This document shows positions 5,998 to 8,009 of a stretch of DNA of 8,009 bases, one piece after another. The position numbers and the translations under genes are program-made. Origin of the DNA: an uncultured Pseudomonadota bacterium (GTDB lineage: Bacteria; Pseudomonadota; Gammaproteobacteria; Burkholderiales; SG8-39); the NCBI GenBank assembly GCA_903895005.1, contig CAITSH010000502.1, positions 1 through 8,009 of the forward strand. The letters run 5' to 3'. The notes under the pieces are model-generated. The model was given only the letters and a program-made list of their open reading frames with translations. It was not told the origin of the DNA and searched no databases. Position 1 is the stretch's first letter. Each line of letters starts with the position of its first letter.

Positions 5998-6957
5998 ATG
6001 GAGCCCATGGCAATTCGACGCAGCCAAATTCTTCGCAATGCCAATGGCAAATCCGCACTGCTCATGCTTGCGGCGAGTCTCTGCCTAGGGGTGCTGCCGG
6101 CCGGAGCGGCGACCATTCAGGTTGATTGCGACGCCGGAAACACCATCACCAGCGTACTCTCAGGCGTCAAACCCGGCGATACCGTACTAGTGAGCGGAAC
6201 CTGCCGGGAACATGTCAATATCGCGCCCGAAATCACGCGGGTCATTTTTGACGGCCAGAAAAAGGCCGTCATCCAGCATCCTGGCGGACCGGCGGCATCA
6301 CCACACGCCGTGTACGTGCGGGCCAAGGAAATAATCATCAAGGGCTTCACTGTAACGGGCGGTCAGGACGGCATCCACCTCTCTGGCCCCGCTTCCGCGG
6401 TACTCGATGGCAACCTAGTTACAAAAAACAGCGGTCGCGGGATTCACATCGACAAGGGTGCCATAGCTCGAATCCTGAACTCCACGGTCGAGTACAGCGG
6501 CGGAATCGGCATTGACATCACCGGCGCCTCCTACGCCTATATCGGCGTGTTCATTCCAAGGGTTCCTGCACTCTCGCCCAACATCGTGCGCAACAACGGC
6601 GGGCCCGGAATCAACATCGAACGCACCGCTGGCGCGTGGATTGTCGGTAATACCATCAGCAACAACAAGGAAAGCGGCATCGCGGTACATCGCAACGCAC
6701 AGGCCGATGTCATCGGTAACATGATCAATGCCAACGGTGGCGACGCCATCACGGCAAGCTTCAGCGGCGGCGTCAACCTGCTGAGTGAACCGCGACGCGA
6801 CGGTCCCAACCAGACCGCGGCCGCACAGGCCAACGGCGGATTTGCCATTCGCTGCGGGGTCGGCGGCTATGTCGACGGCCCCCTTGGCAGCCTGGCCGGC
6901 GCGAAGGGCGCGAAGCTGATCGATAGCGGCTGCGTCGATCGCGTAAGCGGCCCCTGA
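5998..6957 (+). CDS. Secreted right-handed parallel beta-helix protein
   Basis: A 319-residue exported protein. The leader has basic residues at 7-8 and 13-18, a hydrophobic core (about 20-33) and a likely cut after AGA at residue 37. The mature part reads as successive parallel beta-helix coils with the xxGIxIxxx pattern: GGQDGIHLSG (121-130), GRGIHIDKG (146-154), GGIGIDITG (168-176), GGPGINIERT (201-210), ESGIAVHRN (225-233) and GGDAITASF (247-255). Such folds occur in carbohydrate lyases, epimerases and NosD-like proteins. No catalytic set could be recognised, so no activity is claimed. Four cysteines remain after cleavage (44, 69, 286, 312), two near each end, which could form disulfides capping the helix. 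The start was chosen because GGAG at 5988-5991 is 6 bases upstream; an ATG at 5986 and Met4 are alternatives. The gene may be co-transcribed with the Bug gene (52-base gap containing a hairpin), but no functional link is evident. Confidence 0.8.
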   Translation: MEPMAIRRSQILRNANGKSALLMLAASLCLGVLPAGAATIQVDCDAGNTITSVLSGVKPGDTVLVSGTCREHVNIAPEITRVIFDGQKKAVIQHPGGPAASPHAVYVRAKEIIIKGFTVTGGQDGIHLSGPASAVLDGNLVTKNSGRGIHIDKGAIARILNSTVEYSGGIGIDITGASYAYIGVFIPRVPALSPNIVRNNGGPGINIERTAGAWIVGNTISNNKESGIAVHRNAQADVIGNMINANGGDAITASFSGGVNLLSEPRRDGPNQTAAAQANGGFAIRCGVGGYVDGPLGSLAGAKGAKLIDSGCVDRVSGP

Positions 6958-7030
6958 AATCGTACTTCGCTCGCACTGCACTCCTTAAGACGAAAACGAA
7001 CAGGAAGAACGTGTCTGCGCGGTTTTTCGT

Positions 7031-7474
7031 ATGACAAAACAGCGCAAGACATTCGCAATCGCACTCACCTCGATACTGGCCGCCTGTGCAAATCCTCCCG
7101 CGTCGATTACGCCCCCACCGCTCGCCGGAACGGCCTGGCAGCTTCACGCCATCCAGTCGATGAACGACTCCCAAGGTAAGACGCGCATTGCCGATCCGAT
7201 GCGTTTCATCATTCGTTTCGACACCCCAAACCGGGTAAGCCTGCGACTCGACTGTAACCGCGCCTCGGGGACCTTTACGGCCAAACCGGTTGCCAACGGC
7301 AGCTGCTAGCTGACGTTCGGACCGCTTGCAGCACCGTGCGCGCCGTCGCGTCTTGACGAACGCATTGCCCGCGAACTTCCTTTTGTACGCAGTTACCTGC
7401 TCAAGGAGGCCAAGCTCTTCATGTAACTCATGGCTGATGGAGGCATCTACGAATGGCGTTTGCAACCCGATTAA
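7031..7474 (+). pseudogene. META/HslJ-type lipoprotein gene interrupted by two in-frame stops
   Basis: The frame encodes an outer-membrane-type lipoprotein with lipobox LAAC (Cys19) and Ala at +2. A META (HslJ-like) domain follows: GTAWQLHAI (33-41), then the hallmark LDCNRASGTF (73-82). It is stopped by TAG at 7307-7309 (codon 93). The same frame continues with the family's C-terminal half: LTFGPLAAPCAP, then LPFVRSYLLKEAKLFM. A second stop, TAA at 7424-7426 (codon 132), is followed by LMADGGIYEW, another conserved META block. The natural end is TAA at 7472-7474. The total of 147 codons equals a normal member of the family, with no indel. META-domain proteins are envelope proteins of poorly known role, linked in some bacteria to heat or antibiotic tolerance. 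A truncated 92-residue product may still be made, but it lacks half the domain. No good ribosome site precedes the ATG: AGGAAG at 7002-7007 is too far and better placed for a GTG at 7011. Sequencing error or stop read-through remain possible. Confidence 0.8.
7439..7443 (+). promoter_or_regulatory. Shine-Dalgarno for the PliG-like gene inside the META gene
   Basis: GGAGG lies 9 bases before the ATG at 7453, within the last codons of the META frame. It supports 7453 as the original start of the next gene and implies translational coupling of the pair before the stops arose. Confidence 0.65.
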
Positions 7475-8009
7475 TCACTCTGGGGCTGCTCCTTCTGGTC
7501 GCGCCTGCGTAAGCCGCATCCGACTCCGATCGGACCGTCAAGCCAATTCGGATGGCCGAAGGCGGGCATTCGGCCAACATCAAGGGCATCATCAAAGGGT
7601 ATGCCTATGTCGACTATCAGCTGCGCGCGGGCGCAGGTCAAAGACTTATGGTCGGCATGCAGCCGGCCAACAGGTCCAATTATTTCAATGTCCTGCCGCC
7701 CAATTCGCGGGATGAAGCCATGTTTGCCGCGGGCGCCGGCGAGAGTCACATCGACGGGCTGCTGCCGGATGATGGACTCTACACGGTACGGGTCTACTTG
7801 ATGCGCGCGGCAGCGCGACACAACGAAACTAGCAACTACAGCCTGTCGATCGAATTAGGCGGGACGCCGCTGCGGGCCCTTCCGGCGAAATCCGATGCCC
7901 TTATTACAGGCACCCGCTACCACGCCAGTGCGAAGATACGGTGCGAACCACCCTATGCGACGGTGCGCGAGTGTGACGCATGGGTGGTCCGCCGCGGCAT
8001 TGATGGCAC
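7453..8009 (+). pseudogene. Periplasmic PliG/YcgK-like protein gene with a stop in its signal peptide; 3' end outside window
   Basis: From ATG 7453 the frame gives a signal peptide, MAFATRLITLGLLLLVAPA, then TAA at 7510-7512 (codon 20). It continues AASDSDR, where a cut site of the AxA type would be expected. After the stop the frame is open to the window end (codon 185 at 8007). The first domain resembles, from memory, the periplasmic g-type lysozyme inhibitor PliG (E. coli YcgK): GGHSANIKGIIKGYAYVDYQ (37-56), LPDDGLYTVRVYLMRAAARH (104-123) and SNYSLSIEL. Such inhibitors protect the cell wall from lysozyme. A second segment with Cys pairs (IRCEPP, RECDAW) runs off the window. The gene overlaps the META gene by 22 bases in another frame. 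The stop should abolish export. Restart at ATG 7552 (Met34) would give a leaderless product. The intact frame implies recent inactivation. Lysozyme inhibition is inferred from resemblance only. Confidence 0.7.

Noticed and set aside
6991..7029. CGAAAA (6991-6996) and TTTTCG (7024-7029) as a terminator after the beta-helix gene
   Set aside because: Only 6 pairs, mostly A-T, with a 27-base loop; too weak for a terminator, and it overlaps the next gene's leader.
7326..7715. A 129-codon + strand open frame across the META and PliG-like genes
   Set aside because: It runs in a different frame from both recognisable proteins, shows no motif, and arises as a shadow of the interrupted genes.
1..8009. 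Genetic code change making TAA/TAG sense codons
   Set aside because: Complete genes in the same window end with TAA (993, 2001) and TAG (5945) at family-typical lengths.

Overview
The window looks like a catabolic or accessory segment of a moderately GC-rich betaproteobacterial chromosome, most likely Burkholderiales. The main reason is three orphan periplasmic binding proteins of the TctC/Bug family with no TctA/TctB membrane genes beside them. That arrangement is typical of genera such as Bordetella, Achromobacter and Cupriavidus. All supportable genes lie on the + strand, and the genus cannot be fixed from the sequence alone.

Layout. Positions 13-2001 hold two tandem, clearly duplicated Bug receptors. 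They are followed by an NMT1/SsuA-type binding-fold protein with no signal peptide (2040-2951). An AT-rich gap of 90 bp (33 G+C by hand count) precedes a thiamine-diphosphate-dependent enzyme of the acetolactate synthase/benzoylformate decarboxylase superfamily (3042-4826). Two consecutive hairpins, the second followed by a T-run, close this unit. A third Bug receptor with a twin-arginine leader follows (4968-5945). After a small hairpin comes a secreted right-handed beta-helix protein (5998-6957).

The last kilobase carries two overlapping envelope-protein genes: a META/HslJ-type lipoprotein (7031-7474) and a protein resembling the periplasmic g-type lysozyme inhibitor PliG/YcgK (7453 to the window edge). 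Both are interrupted by in-frame stop codons (TAG 7307 and TAA 7424; TAA 7510). The surrounding reading frames are otherwise intact, with no indels, and family motifs continue after each stop. They look like recently inactivated genes.

How the genes may work together (inference). The Bug proteins would capture carboxylate-type solutes in the periplasm. The ThDP enzyme could act on a 2-oxo acid derived from such a solute, and the leaderless binding-fold protein may be its cytosolic partner. No substrate can be assigned from sequence. Most of the window is ordinary for its lineage. The least ordinary parts are the multi-stop, frame-intact gene pair at the 3' end and the leaderless binding protein next to the ThDP enzyme. 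I found no RNA gene, CRISPR array, insertion sequence or phage gene.
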